Assembly: GCA_937921935.1 (NCBI GenBank)
Contig: CAKZWQ010000006.1
Location: 1-64,000, forward strand
Source: an uncultured Gammaproteobacteria bacterium
Lineage (GTDB): Bacteria > Pseudomonadota > Gammaproteobacteria > Steroidobacterales > GCA-2729495
Length of the DNA: 64,000 nt
Direction of reading: 5' to 3'
Shown here: in pieces, positions 15,749 to 24,712 of the stretch
How the letters are laid out: the number at the start of each line of letters is the position of its first letter
How positions within the stretch are numbered: position 1 is the first letter of the stretch
The notes under the pieces: generated by a model
What the model saw: the letters and a program-made list of their open reading frames with translations, nothing else
Databases searched by the model: none
Told to the model about the DNA's origin: nothing
Program-made: the position numbers and the translations under genes

Positions 15749-16695
15749 CACCAGGACCCGGCAGTTCAGACCCCGGACGAGGCATTGTTTTCATGTGCAG
15801 CGGCGTGCTCTGCATGGTGGGCCTGGATGTGTGCGCGAAATGGTTGCTGGAGACCTACGCCATTTCCCAGCTGGTGCTGCTGCGCTGTGGTTTTTCTGCT
15901 TTGCTGATTTTCTGGTACGGCCTTACGCGAGCGGCACCCGGCGCCCTGAAGCCGCGGCGGCCCTTGCTCCACTTGGGCCGCTCCGTCTTGATGGCCGGCT
16001 CCATGTTTGCCTTTTTTTATGCGCTGCCGCGTATCTCCCTGGCCGAAGTACTGACCTTCGCTTTTGCCGCTCCCCTGATCGTTACCGCTCTGTCGCGGCC
16101 CTTGCTTGGCGAGGTGGTAGGGCCCTGGCGCTGGCTGGCGGTGCTTATTGGCTTTAGTGGCGTCATGGTTGTCTTGCAGCCCGGCCAGGGTCTGATGGAG
16201 CCCGCCGCTTTGGTTGCCCTGGGTGGAGCCGCCCTTTATGCCCTGTTGTCCGTCAGCGCCCGCCATCTGAGCGCGACGGAAACCACTATTTCTCTAAGCC
16301 TGTATTTGTTCCCCCTGCCCATGCTGATCAGTGTGCCTCTGGCTGTGCGTGACTGGATTACGCCGGCGCCCTGGGACTGGCTGCTCTTTGCCGCCTGCGG
16401 AATTTTTGGTGGCCTGGCCTTTGTCTTCATGAACGCCGCTTTCCGCCGGGCTCAGGCGGCGCTGCTGGTGCCCTTCGAGTACACCGGCCTGGTCTGGGCT
16501 GCCGGAGCGGGGTATTTACTGTGGGGCGAAGTGCCTGCGGCGCGGACCTGGCTGGGGGCCGGGATTATCGTCAGCAGCGGCCTGTTCATTCTGTACCGGG
16601 AGACGCGGAGCCACCGGCCCCAGTCCCAGGCGGATTTCCCCCTGCAGGAGGCGGTGGTGGCGCGAGCCGAGGGCCCGGGGAGGACGGAGCAGTAG
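15745..16695 (+). CDS. EamA/DMT-family permease
   Basis: A 316-residue inner-membrane protein with about ten hydrophobic segments and two EamA halves, in the RhtA/YdcZ-like drug/metabolite transporter superfamily. The GTG start at 15745 overlaps the aminotransferase stop and has GGAGGGA at the right spacing. The last ~25 residues are a charged cytosolic tail. Export or uptake of an amino acid or related metabolite is plausible from the coupled aminotransferase, but the substrate is not known. Confidence 0.85.
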   Translation: MTPGPGSSDPGRGIVFMCSGVLCMVGLDVCAKWLLETYAISQLVLLRCGFSALLIFWYGLTRAAPGALKPRRPLLHLGRSVLMAGSMFAFFYALPRISLAEVLTFAFAAPLIVTALSRPLLGEVVGPWRWLAVLIGFSGVMVVLQPGQGLMEPAALVALGGAALYALLSVSARHLSATETTISLSLYLFPLPMLISVPLAVRDWITPAPWDWLLFAACGIFGGLAFVFMNAAFRRAQAALLVPFEYTGLVWAAGAGYLLWGEVPAARTWLGAGIIVSSGLFILYRETRSHRPQSQADFPLQEAVVARAEGPGRTEQ

Positions 16696-16749
16696 CCCGT
16701 GTCCTTGGGGTAAAATATTCTGTCTTGATCCAATAACCACATCCCCTCG

Positions 16750-17616
16750 ATGGCGAAAACCCTGAATCTCATTTACCACGCGGCAAAGGTCCGGCTTGGC
16801 TTTCTGATCATGGCCTGCGCCCTGGCGGGACTGGCTGTGAGCCCGGGTGATGGTCTGGCGCCCTGGCAGGTCCTGGTCCTGGGTCTGGCCGTGCTGGTGG
16901 CTTCCTCAGCCGCGGGTGCTTTCAATCAGCTTTACGAGCGCGACCTCGATTCCCGCATGAAGCGCACGCGCGGCCGGGCATTCGTTACCGGCCGGTTGCA
17001 GGCGAGCTGGTACTGGTCAGCGGGTGTGGTGTTGATCACCTTGATGGCCCTGGTCGCGGCCGCCATGGCCACGAATGTGGCTGCGGCTTTTTATGTTTTT
17101 CTTGGTTCCTTCACCTACGGCGTGGTCTACACGGTGTGGTTAAAGCGCAGAACCTGGATGAACATCGTGATCGGTGGCCTGGCCGGCAGCTTTGCGGTGA
17201 TGGCGGGTGCGGCTGCGGTGGGGGAGACCTTTTCGCCCGCCCCGCTGATTCTCGCCGTGGTGCTGTTCCTGTGGACCCCGCCGCATTTCTGGGCGCTGGC
17301 CTATGCGTGCAAGAAAGACTATGCAGCGGCGGGCGTGCCCATGCTGCCTGTGGTTGTTTCCGAGCCGGTAGCAACCTGGGCAATTTTTGGCCACACCCTG
17401 CCTCTGGTCCTGCTGTCCCTGGCGCCAGGTTTCTACGGCATGGGCTGGATTTACCTGCTGTGCGCGGCCGCGGGTGGCCTTTATTTTCTGCGCGAGAGTC
17501 TCGTTCTGGTGATGAAGCCGTCGACGGCGCAGGCCTGGCGAACCTTTGCCGCTTCAATCGTGCAACTGGGTTTGCTGCTGACCGGAGCGATTTTCGATAA
17601 TCTGTTTCTGGGCTGA
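16750..17616 (+). CDS. ctaB: Protoheme IX farnesyltransferase (heme O synthase)
   Basis: A UbiA-family prenyltransferase that adds a farnesyl group to heme b, giving heme O for terminal oxidases. The 288-residue protein has about eight membrane helices. The first aspartate-rich motif is NQLYERDLDSRMKRTRGRA, diagnostic for CtaB/CyoE, and the second region reads GVPMLPVV. WTPPHFWALAYACKKDY is also typical. No oxidase, Surf1 or ctaA gene adjoins it. It starts 54 bases after the permease gene; the A/T-rich TAAAATATT between them may hold a promoter. Confidence 0.93.
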   Translation: MAKTLNLIYHAAKVRLGFLIMACALAGLAVSPGDGLAPWQVLVLGLAVLVASSAAGAFNQLYERDLDSRMKRTRGRAFVTGRLQASWYWSAGVVLITLMALVAAAMATNVAAAFYVFLGSFTYGVVYTVWLKRRTWMNIVIGGLAGSFAVMAGAAAVGETFSPAPLILAVVLFLWTPPHFWALAYACKKDYAAAGVPMLPVVVSEPVATWAIFGHTLPLVLLSLAPGFYGMGWIYLLCAAAGGLYFLRESLVLVMKPSTAQAWRTFAASIVQLGLLLTGAIFDNLFLG

Positions 17617-17624
17617 TTCTTCGG

Positions 17625-18689
17625 CTAGCGCATGGTGCAGACAAGCACCTTGGGTGCGGTAATGGAGCCGATCAGCAACAAATTGTCATACTTGACACCG
17701 ACGCTGCTGGCAGAAATTTCCCGCCCATCGTTCAGATAAACGTCGTCAATCACGGGCTCGCCGCCAAGGCGAATTCGGCGGACCTGGGACGGCGCCGGTT
17801 TGCCCGATGTGAAATGCTGAATCAGCTTCAGCGTATTGGCGTGAGCACCGATCCAGAGGCTGCCGTCTTCGGCCACATCTACGTTATCCGGGGAGGTATC
17901 CACCGGAATCCGATACAACTCCATCAGGCTGTTGTCCCTTGGGTCGCGCTCCAGAACGCGGATGCGCTGCGCAGCGGTTTCAGCCACGAAAATGCGCGTC
18001 CCATCCTTCGAGGCAGCAATGCCGCCGCCCGAAGCAATGTTATCCAGGACAATTGTCGCTTTGCCGTCATCAATAAAGGTCAGGGGGGAGCCGCCAATGC
18101 CGATTTGCTGCACGGCATTTCCCAGGGGGGTTCTGGCCTTGTCATTGGCGATGTAAGCCTGCCTGGGGCCGACCGCCACTACGTCATTGGGTGACATCAG
18201 GGCGGGGTCCGAGAAAGTCGCTGCAGGTCTGAATTGACCCGGCGTCTGTTCTTCAAAAACCTCCAGCATCTCCGGCTCGCTGCCCCGGTTGACCGGATGG
18301 TTCAGGGCAAACAGGTAGCGGCGTCCCTGGTCATCAATGTGCAGGCTGAGGCCATGGGGTCGGAAATGGTCCGGCTGGCTAATCAGGGCTGGTTCGGCCT
18401 GCAGGGGCTGCAGATTCAGGTTTACCCGCATGATGGTGCCCTGGACGTCTTCGCCGCCGCGCACCAGGGCCTGTCGATCCAGCACGGACAGGTAGGCAAA
18501 GCCGCGTTCCCGGTCCAGCTGGATATCTTCTGCACTGCCGTCAAGGGGCAGATCCTCGCAGGTTCCGGCAAAACCCGGCTCCACATCCCTGAAAAAGTGA
18601 CCACGGAATGCGACGATGGCGGTAAATGCGATGCTGATCAGCACGAGGATGCCTATCAGCTTAAATAAGCGACGCAGGAGCTTGAGCAT
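17625..18689 (-). CDS. SMP-30/arylesterase (paraoxonase)-like beta-propeller, membrane-anchored
   Basis: A 354-residue protein with an N-terminal membrane anchor (LIGILVLISIAFTAIVAF) and a six-bladed propeller. HFRPHGLSLHID, LMSPNDVVAVGP and DTSPDNVDVAEDG match the calcium- and His-bearing strands of paraoxonase/arylesterase and gluconolactonase relatives. It probably hydrolyses a lactone or ester in the periplasm. The ATG at 18689 has AGAAGG upstream; the longer start at 18719 has none. It is divergent from the MFS-DUF1838-dehydrogenase cluster and could supply its substrate, but that is inference. Confidence 0.75.
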   Translation of the reverse strand: MLKLLRRLFKLIGILVLISIAFTAIVAFRGHFFRDVEPGFAGTCEDLPLDGSAEDIQLDRERGFAYLSVLDRQALVRGGEDVQGTIMRVNLNLQPLQAEPALISQPDHFRPHGLSLHIDDQGRRYLFALNHPVNRGSEPEMLEVFEEQTPGQFRPAATFSDPALMSPNDVVAVGPRQAYIANDKARTPLGNAVQQIGIGGSPLTFIDDGKATIVLDNIASGGGIAASKDGTRIFVAETAAQRIRVLERDPRDNSLMELYRIPVDTSPDNVDVAEDGSLWIGAHANTLKLIQHFTSGKPAPSQVRRIRLGGEPVIDDVYLNDGREISASSVGVKYDNLLLIGSITAPKVLVCTMR

Positions 18690-18911
18690 GCTGGACCTTC
18701 TGAGGGTTAACGCGGGCATATTCTAGACCCAAACCACGCTGGTCGCAGTCCCGGGGATTGAATTGCCTCAGCCAGGGATCGAAACCGTTAGCGGCCGTGG
18801 GGCGAAACCTCTGTTCAGATCAAGGAATGGACACCCGGGGCAGGGCGGTTGTGCCGCAGGCCCGGGGGGATGACCATTCGGCGGCTCGTTAACGTCTGAC
18901 AAGGGGAAAAG

Positions 18912-20267
18912 GTGTCCAGTTCAGCATCAGAAGCCACGGCCGGCGCTGCCGTGCCAGGCCAGGAGGGCCTGAAGTTCGGGCCCCTGCGAATGCAGCCTGG
19001 CGTGCGCCCCAAGCACTTGTTCGCGCTCTATTTTGCCTCCTTTTTCGGCATCGCGAGCATGAGCTTCATCAATACGAGCCAGCCCTACATATTCACTGAG
19101 ATCCTGAATATCCCGCTGTCCGAGCAGGGCAATTTGTCTGGCGATCTGGTTACGGCCCAGGAGGTGGCCTTGCTTTGCATGCTCGCCTTTGTCGGCCCAC
19201 TCTCCGACAAGTTTGGCCGCAAGCCCGTGTGGATTGGGGCCTTCCTGCTGCTGGGCCTGGCGTACTTTTTATACCCGATGGCCACCACCCTGATGATGCT
19301 GTTCAGCTTTCGCATGATTTTTGCAACGGGCGTGGCAGCCAACCAGGTCATGTTGCCGGCCGTGGCGAACGACTACACCCAAGAGCATTGTCGGGCCAAG
19401 ATGATCGCATCCTGTTTTATTTTTAATGGCCTCGGGCTGGTGTTGCTTATCAGTTTCCTGCGTGGGTTGCCGGTGACATTCACTGAAACGGGCATTGATC
19501 CCGTCACCGCCGGCAAGTATTGGTTGTGGACGGTTTCGGGTTTCTGTCTGTTGGTGGCCGTGGTCCTTGCCATATTTCTCAAGCCCGGCGCACCTAAGCA
19601 GCTGGAGAAGCGCGAGCCGATCATGGCCACGCTGCGCGTGGGATTGAGGGCCGGGCGCAGCGGCCGGATTCTGTTGGCCTACGCGGCTGCAGGCGTGTCC
19701 CGTGGCGACTTGGCCGTGATGAGTACCTTCTTTACGCTCTGGCTGACCCAGGTGGGTATCGGACAGGGCATGAGTACCGCAGAGGCTGCCAAGACAGCGC
19801 TGTTGTTTTACGTCATCGTGCAGGGTTTTGCCCTGCCGGCTGCGCCCATTGCCGGCATCATCCTGGACCGCATCGATCGCGTCGCCGGTCTCGCCATGGC
19901 GATGTTGATCGGTGCCGTGGGTTACGGTTCGCTCTTTCTGCTAGAGGATCCCCTGGGCAGCGGCATGTATATCTGTGCGGCCCTGATCGGCTGCGCCGAA
20001 ATGTTCGCCAACCTCTCGGCGACCTCGCTGATCGGCAAGGAGGCCCCTGAGCGAGGGCGGGGGGCGGTGTTGGGCATGTGGAGCTGGTTTGGAGCCCTGG
20101 GCATCCTGCTTGTGGCGCAAGTCGGCGGTTACCTGTTTGACAACGTCAGTAAGATCGGCCCCTTCATGTTTGTCGCAAGCGCCAATTTTGCCCTGATGGT
20201 TTTCGCCATTTACCTGTACCTGAAGAGCCGAAGCCAGGCGGCGGCAGCTGCGGCACAGAACATCTGA
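18912..20267 (+). CDS. MFS transporter, window paralogue 2
   Basis: A 451-residue, 12-helix major facilitator. Subfamily marks are FGPLRMQPGVRPKHLFAL, SEQGNLSGDLVTAQEV, PLSDKFGRKPVW, RGDLAVMSTFFTLWL and GKEAPERGRGAVLGM. The GTG at 18912 is preceded by AAGGGGAAAA. It opens a same-strand cluster with a Tat-exported DUF1838 protein, an aldehyde dehydrogenase and a further paralogue, so it probably imports a substrate of that route. The substrate is unknown. Confidence 0.88.
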   Translation: MSSSASEATAGAAVPGQEGLKFGPLRMQPGVRPKHLFALYFASFFGIASMSFINTSQPYIFTEILNIPLSEQGNLSGDLVTAQEVALLCMLAFVGPLSDKFGRKPVWIGAFLLLGLAYFLYPMATTLMMLFSFRMIFATGVAANQVMLPAVANDYTQEHCRAKMIASCFIFNGLGLVLLISFLRGLPVTFTETGIDPVTAGKYWLWTVSGFCLLVAVVLAIFLKPGAPKQLEKREPIMATLRVGLRAGRSGRILLAYAAAGVSRGDLAVMSTFFTLWLTQVGIGQGMSTAEAAKTALLFYVIVQGFALPAAPIAGIILDRIDRVAGLAMAMLIGAVGYGSLFLLEDPLGSGMYICAALIGCAEMFANLSATSLIGKEAPERGRGAVLGMWSWFGALGILLVAQVGGYLFDNVSKIGPFMFVASANFALMVFAIYLYLKSRSQAAAAAAQNI

Positions 20268-20344
20268 GTTAGCGCCTCCCTTGCAAGCCTCCCCCGGACC
20301 GGCGATCCTTGCTCGTCCGCATCTTGTGATTCTGGAGTGGCAGC

Positions 20345-21343
20345 ATGCAGCATGAGCGTAGAGATTTTTTAAAGGGCTTTGCCGGAGTCGGCGCGGCGGG
20401 AGCGATGGGTATGGCTCTCAGCTCCATGAGTGAGCAGGCCCGGGCTGGCGGCCATGCGAAGACTCAGTATGGGCGCGGGCCGGCCATCAAGGGCCCTTAC
20501 CTGGACCTGACCACGGGCCGGGGTAATCAGCTCGCCTACGCGCGGCTGCAGAGCGACATCGATTTCGGCAAGCAGAAGTTTTTCTGGTTCCGTGGCTATG
20601 TGGCCGGTAATCGGCCGATGAAGAAGATTGATAATCTCATCGGTGCCCAGGGTTTCGGTGTCATTCGGCTCAACGAGCGCGACGACGGCGTGATTGAACG
20701 CATGTGCCGAGAGATCATTCTGTATACGGATCTGCGCACCGGCGAAGTGCTGGAAGAATGGGATAATCCTTACACCGGCGAAACCGTCAACGTTGTGCAG
20801 GTATCCAACGATCCTTACAACTACACCATTGATAAATACTTTCCTCCTCCGCCACAGTTCGGTGGCCTGAACAAGGAGAAGGCCCCGCCCAAGATTCCTT
20901 TCATTTTGCCCTGGTATCAAAACGGTAATCGCCTGGATATGGAGATTCACATCCATCTGGCCTATCCCAGTGCGCTGCAGCCGGACAAATGGCCACGCGA
21001 GTCTGCCGGTCCCATTGCCCAGGTTTCCGAGATGTTTGCGCATCATGTGACAGCCGAGGATATGCAGAATCCCGACATCACGAGTCTGGACTACAGCGGC
21101 ACCTGGAATCGTGTCACGCCGTGGCTGCCCTGGATGCTGATGGGGCAGATGCCGGGTCATTGCATGTACCAGTGTTTCATGGGGACCTGTGGCCATCCCA
21201 GCGAAGTGTTGTCCCGTTCCGCTGTGGACTACGCCGAGAAGAATTACCCCAAATATTTTGAAGCGCCGACGACCATGGAGGGCGAGAGCCTGTCCAGCCT
21301 GGAGCGCTACGCTATGGAGCAGAAGCCTGCGCCCGTGAAGTAG
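20345..21343 (+). CDS. DUF1838 protein, Tat-exported, copy 1
   Basis: A 332-residue protein of the uncharacterised DUF1838 family. The N-terminus is a twin-arginine signal (ERRDFLKGFAGVGAAGAMGM, cleavage near ARAGGHA), which suggests a folded, possibly cofactor-bearing periplasmic protein. Family marks shared with copy 2 at 41529 are YTDLRTGEVLEEWDNPYTGE, PFILPWYQ and the region around KWPRESAGPIAQVSE. MPGHCMYQCFMGTCGHPSE holds three Cys and two His that could bind a metal, but no known motif was recognised. The gene lies between an MFS transporter and an aldehyde dehydrogenase. Confidence 0.85.
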   Translation: MQHERRDFLKGFAGVGAAGAMGMALSSMSEQARAGGHAKTQYGRGPAIKGPYLDLTTGRGNQLAYARLQSDIDFGKQKFFWFRGYVAGNRPMKKIDNLIGAQGFGVIRLNERDDGVIERMCREIILYTDLRTGEVLEEWDNPYTGETVNVVQVSNDPYNYTIDKYFPPPPQFGGLNKEKAPPKIPFILPWYQNGNRLDMEIHIHLAYPSALQPDKWPRESAGPIAQVSEMFAHHVTAEDMQNPDITSLDYSGTWNRVTPWLPWMLMGQMPGHCMYQCFMGTCGHPSEVLSRSAVDYAEKNYPKYFEAPTTMEGESLSSLERYAMEQKPAPVK

Positions 21344-21517
21344 CTGCCACCTCCGCCAGCGGGCGTCGGTCCTAAGCCGGCACCCGCGTCAGGGCTTCGA
21401 TTTCAGGCTTTCTCGGCCTTAGTATTGCCGTCAGGTGAACGCTGACGCGACGGGTCTTTCAGCCCTCTGTCCGCATCCTCAGAATCGTCTGTTGCTTGGC
21501 CAGTCGCGGATTTTCCA

Positions 21518-22969
21518 GTGAGTTTAGAGTTTGGTGATCGCCTGATGTTTGTGGGCGGCGAGTTTGTCGCCGCTGAGACGGGCGAGTGGATGGATTCTGT
21601 GAATCCGGCCACCGAAGAGGTCCATGGGCGGGTTCCGGCGGCATCGCCGGCGGATATTGACCGTGCCGTGCAGGCAGCTGCGGCTGCCCAACCCGAGTGG
21701 GCGGCGAAGTCTGTTTTTGAGCGCGGCAACTTGCTGCGCGCGCTGGCGGCACAAATCCGGGCGCGCGCCGACCAGGTGCTGCCCCTGGAGGCGGCGGATA
21801 CCGGCAACACCATCGCCAGTCTGGGCAATGACATCACATTGGCCGCTGGTTATATCGACATGATGGCGGGCCTGGGCATCGAGCTGAAAGGCGAGACGGT
21901 GCCGGCCACGGGTCAGAATATACATTTCACCCTGCGCCAGCCCTATGGTGTAGTGGGCCGTATCGTGCCCTTTAATCATCCCTTCCTGTTTGCCGGTGCA
22001 CATTTGGCTGCGCCGCTGATGGCGGGTAATTCTGTGGTGCTGAAGTCTCCCGACCAAAGTCCCTTGTCCGGCAGCGTGATGGGCGAGATCTGTCGTGACG
22101 TATTACCCCCAGGCGTTATCAATATTGTCTCGGGACAGGGGCCCGTGGCCGGTGACGCTATCGTTCGCCATCCCCTGGTGCAGCGAATCGGCTTTACAGG
22201 ATCTGTGCCCACGGGCATGCGCATTCAACGCTCGGCCGCCGAAGTTGGCATCAAGCACCTGAGCCTGGAACTGGGGGGTAAGAACCCCCTGATCGCCTTC
22301 CCTGATGCGGATCCGGCTGCCATCACGAAGGCGGCGGTGGCCGGCATGAATTTCGCCTGGTCGGGCCAGTCCTGCGGGTCAACCAGTCGTCTGATGTTGC
22401 ACGAGTCTATTTACGATGAAGTTGTCAGCGGTATCGTTGAGCATGTTGGTGCCATCAAGCTCGGTGATCCTCGTGATCCGGCGTCGGAAATGGGCCCGGT
22501 TAATTCGGCGGGCCACTATCAGCATGTCACTAACATGATCGCCGTCGGCAAGGCCGATGGCGCCACGTTGCTGACGGGCGGCGAACGACCGGCTGGTGAA
22601 AGTTTTGCCAAGGGCTATTGGGTTCGACCCACGGTATTTGGTGACGTCACCATGGACATGCGCATTGGCCGCGAAGAAGTCTTCGGCCCGGTGCTTTCCA
22701 TTCTCAAGTGGCGCGAACGGGATGAAGTGCTGGCCATGGCCAATGCAACGGAGTTTGGACTGACGGCTGGTGTCTGGACCAACGATATCGGCACAGCCAT
22801 GGGCATGGCGCGCGAACTGGAGACGGGTCTGGTCTGGATTAATGGCGGTGGCCGGCATTTTCTTGGTACCGGTTTCAGCGGCTGGAAGAACAGCGGCCTG
22901 GGGCGCGAAGAGTGCCTGGAAGAATTGCTGAGTTACACCCAGTCCAAGTCTGTCCACATCATGCTTTGA
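21518..22969 (+). CDS. NAD(P)-dependent aldehyde dehydrogenase
   Basis: Oxidises an aldehyde to the acid. The 483 residues have the catalytic Cys in WSGQSCGSTSR, the general base Glu in LELGGKNP, the cofactor segment VVLKSPDQSPLSG, the Rossmann motif GFTGSVPTGMRIQ and EEVFGPVLSILKW. The oxyanion Asn lies in PFNHPFLFAG, a variant of the usual PWNFP. The GTG at 21518 gives the standard N-terminus; no strong ribosome site was noted. It stands third in the MFS-DUF1838-dehydrogenase-MFS series. The substrate cannot be read from sequence. Confidence 0.92.
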   Translation: MSLEFGDRLMFVGGEFVAAETGEWMDSVNPATEEVHGRVPAASPADIDRAVQAAAAAQPEWAAKSVFERGNLLRALAAQIRARADQVLPLEAADTGNTIASLGNDITLAAGYIDMMAGLGIELKGETVPATGQNIHFTLRQPYGVVGRIVPFNHPFLFAGAHLAAPLMAGNSVVLKSPDQSPLSGSVMGEICRDVLPPGVINIVSGQGPVAGDAIVRHPLVQRIGFTGSVPTGMRIQRSAAEVGIKHLSLELGGKNPLIAFPDADPAAITKAAVAGMNFAWSGQSCGSTSRLMLHESIYDEVVSGIVEHVGAIKLGDPRDPASEMGPVNSAGHYQHVTNMIAVGKADGATLLTGGERPAGESFAKGYWVRPTVFGDVTMDMRIGREEVFGPVLSILKWRERDEVLAMANATEFGLTAGVWTNDIGTAMGMARELETGLVWINGGGRHFLGTGFSGWKNSGLGREECLEELLSYTQSKSVHIML

Positions 22970-23088
22970 GGGCTGTCGTCAGGGTGATGGGGTTACAAAT
23001 TGTTACAGGCTCTTGGGCGATGAGCGGGTAGTTTGGCAATGGCCCATGATTTAGTGCGCCGGCAGAGAATCAGATTGGAGAGCATGGA

Positions 23089-24423
23089 TTGAAAACAGAC
23101 CCCACAACGGCTGAACTGGACGATCAGGGCCGCAAGTTTCTCTTTGTCTGGCTGCAGCCGGGAATCACCGGGCTCAATGCCGTGTTCTTCCTGTATGCGG
23201 CCTTCGCCACCATTGGCCTGCTGACCTTTGTTTCGCCCGGCACCGCGCTGGTGCTGAATGCCAACTTCGGGATGCCCGCCAATGAACAGGGCACCGTCAG
23301 CGGCGACCTGGTGCTGATAACCGAGATCGTCCAGATACTGGTATTTGGCGTGGTGGGTGTGATCTCTGATCGCATCGGTCGCCGTGAACTGTTTGCCGCC
23401 GGTATCTTCATCATGGGCCTGGGCTACCTGCTGTATCCCTTTGCCGAGTCCGTGCCGGAACTTTTGATCTATCGTGGTATCTACGCGCTGGGTCTGGGTG
23501 CCTCCACCGGCATGCTGGGCACGATCCTGGCTGACTATCCGCAGGACCGGTCCCGCGGCAAGTTCGTGGCGCTGGCCGGCTTCTTCAACGGTATCGGTGT
23601 ACTGGTGGTCACCGTGGTCTTTGGTCGGCTCGCGCCGCCCGCGTTCATTGAGATGGGCTATGACGCGATGCAGACCACCAAGATCGTGCACGTCATCGTA
23701 TTTACGGCCTGCGCCGTGTCCGCGGTGATATATATGCTGGGCCTGAAAAAGGGCACGCCCGGCAAACACGAGGAGCGCCTGCCCTTTAAAGAGCTGGTGG
23801 TCAGCGGCTATGCAGAAGCCGTGCGCAACCCGCGCATTGGTCTGTCCTATGCGGCGGCCTTCGTAGCCCGCAGTGACCTGGTGATTCTCGGCACTTTCAC
23901 GGTGCTGTGGGGCACCGTGGCCGGTGTCAGCCAGGGCATGGACCCGGCGTTGGCGGCCGCCCGCGGCGCCGGTGTGTTTGGTATCTCCCAGGGCGGCGCT
24001 TTGCTCTGGTTATGCGTGCTCGGCGTGTTCCTGGATCGATTCAACCGGGTGACCGGCACAGTTTTCTGTATGGGCATGGCCGCGATTGGTTACAGCTCCA
24101 TGCTCTTCGTGGAGGATCCGCTGGCCCGCGAATCCATACCCTTGTTCCTCCTGCTGGGTGTGGGGCAGATCAGTGCCTTCTTCGGCGCCACGACATTAAT
24201 CAGCCAGGAAGCACCGAAGCTCAGTCGCGGCGCGGTGGTGGGTGCCTTCAACACCTGCGGTGCCATAGGCATCCTGGTGGCCGGTGGTCTCGGCGGTCGA
24301 TTGTTCGATGCGATTGCACCGTCTGCACCTTTCGTACTGATTGGAATCCTGAATGCCTGCGTGATGCTCTTTGCGATCTATGTGCGTATCAAAGCACCGG
24401 GCCCAATACCCGTGAAGGCCTGA
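23089..24423 (+). CDS. MFS transporter, window paralogue 3
   Basis: A 444-residue, 12-helix major facilitator of the subfamily seen four times here: LFVWLQPGITGLN, NEQGTVSGDLVLITEI, GVISDRIGRRELF, RSDLVILGTFTVLWG and SQEAPKLSRGAVVGA. The TTG at 23089 is preceded by TTGGAGA at the right distance, and no in-frame ATG gives a complete first helix. It ends the DUF1838/dehydrogenase cluster. Two different paralogues in one cluster could take up two related substrates or separate uptake from export. Confidence 0.86.
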   Translation: MKTDPTTAELDDQGRKFLFVWLQPGITGLNAVFFLYAAFATIGLLTFVSPGTALVLNANFGMPANEQGTVSGDLVLITEIVQILVFGVVGVISDRIGRRELFAAGIFIMGLGYLLYPFAESVPELLIYRGIYALGLGASTGMLGTILADYPQDRSRGKFVALAGFFNGIGVLVVTVVFGRLAPPAFIEMGYDAMQTTKIVHVIVFTACAVSAVIYMLGLKKGTPGKHEERLPFKELVVSGYAEAVRNPRIGLSYAAAFVARSDLVILGTFTVLWGTVAGVSQGMDPALAAARGAGVFGISQGGALLWLCVLGVFLDRFNRVTGTVFCMGMAAIGYSSMLFVEDPLARESIPLFLLLGVGQISAFFGATTLISQEAPKLSRGAVVGAFNTCGAIGILVAGGLGGRLFDAIAPSAPFVLIGILNACVMLFAIYVRIKAPGPIPVKA

Positions 24424-24483
24424 GCGCTTCCCGCAACTTCACTCGAATTCGTATGCCGCCCCAGGTTGGCGGCGAACCTGCCT

Positions 24484-24693
24484 TCAGGCTGGCACGTCGA
24501 AGCCGGCGTCTTCGATTGCCTGAACCAGGCCTGCGCGTTGAATCACGGCGGGGTCAAACGCAATGGTCACCTGCTTGGCATCCAGGTCAGCCCTGGCCTC
24601 GTTAACACCGTCATGGGCCTGCAGGGCATTCTGAACGCTCTTGACGCAGCCGCCGCAAGTCATGCCTTCTACTTTCAGTTCAATTTTTTCCAT
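24484..24693 (-). CDS. copZ: Heavy-metal-associated (HMA) copper chaperone
   Basis: A 69-residue ferredoxin-like HMA domain with the metal site GMTCGGC and the closing AIEDAGFDVPA. It should bind Cu(I) in the cytosol and hand it to the ATPase encoded 19 bases upstream in the same direction. Size and placement match CopZ. Confidence 0.92.
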   Translation of the reverse strand: MEKIELKVEGMTCGGCVKSVQNALQAHDGVNEARADLDAKQVTIAFDPAVIQRAGLVQAIEDAGFDVPA

Positions 24694-24712
24694 GTTTGCA
24701 AGTCTCAGCTTA

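Noticed and set aside
20345-21343. DUF1838 copy 1 as a metalloenzyme of known type
   Set aside because: The Cys/His cluster in MPGHCMYQCFMGTCGHP is not shared by copy 2 and fits no motif that I know, so no enzyme class is assigned.
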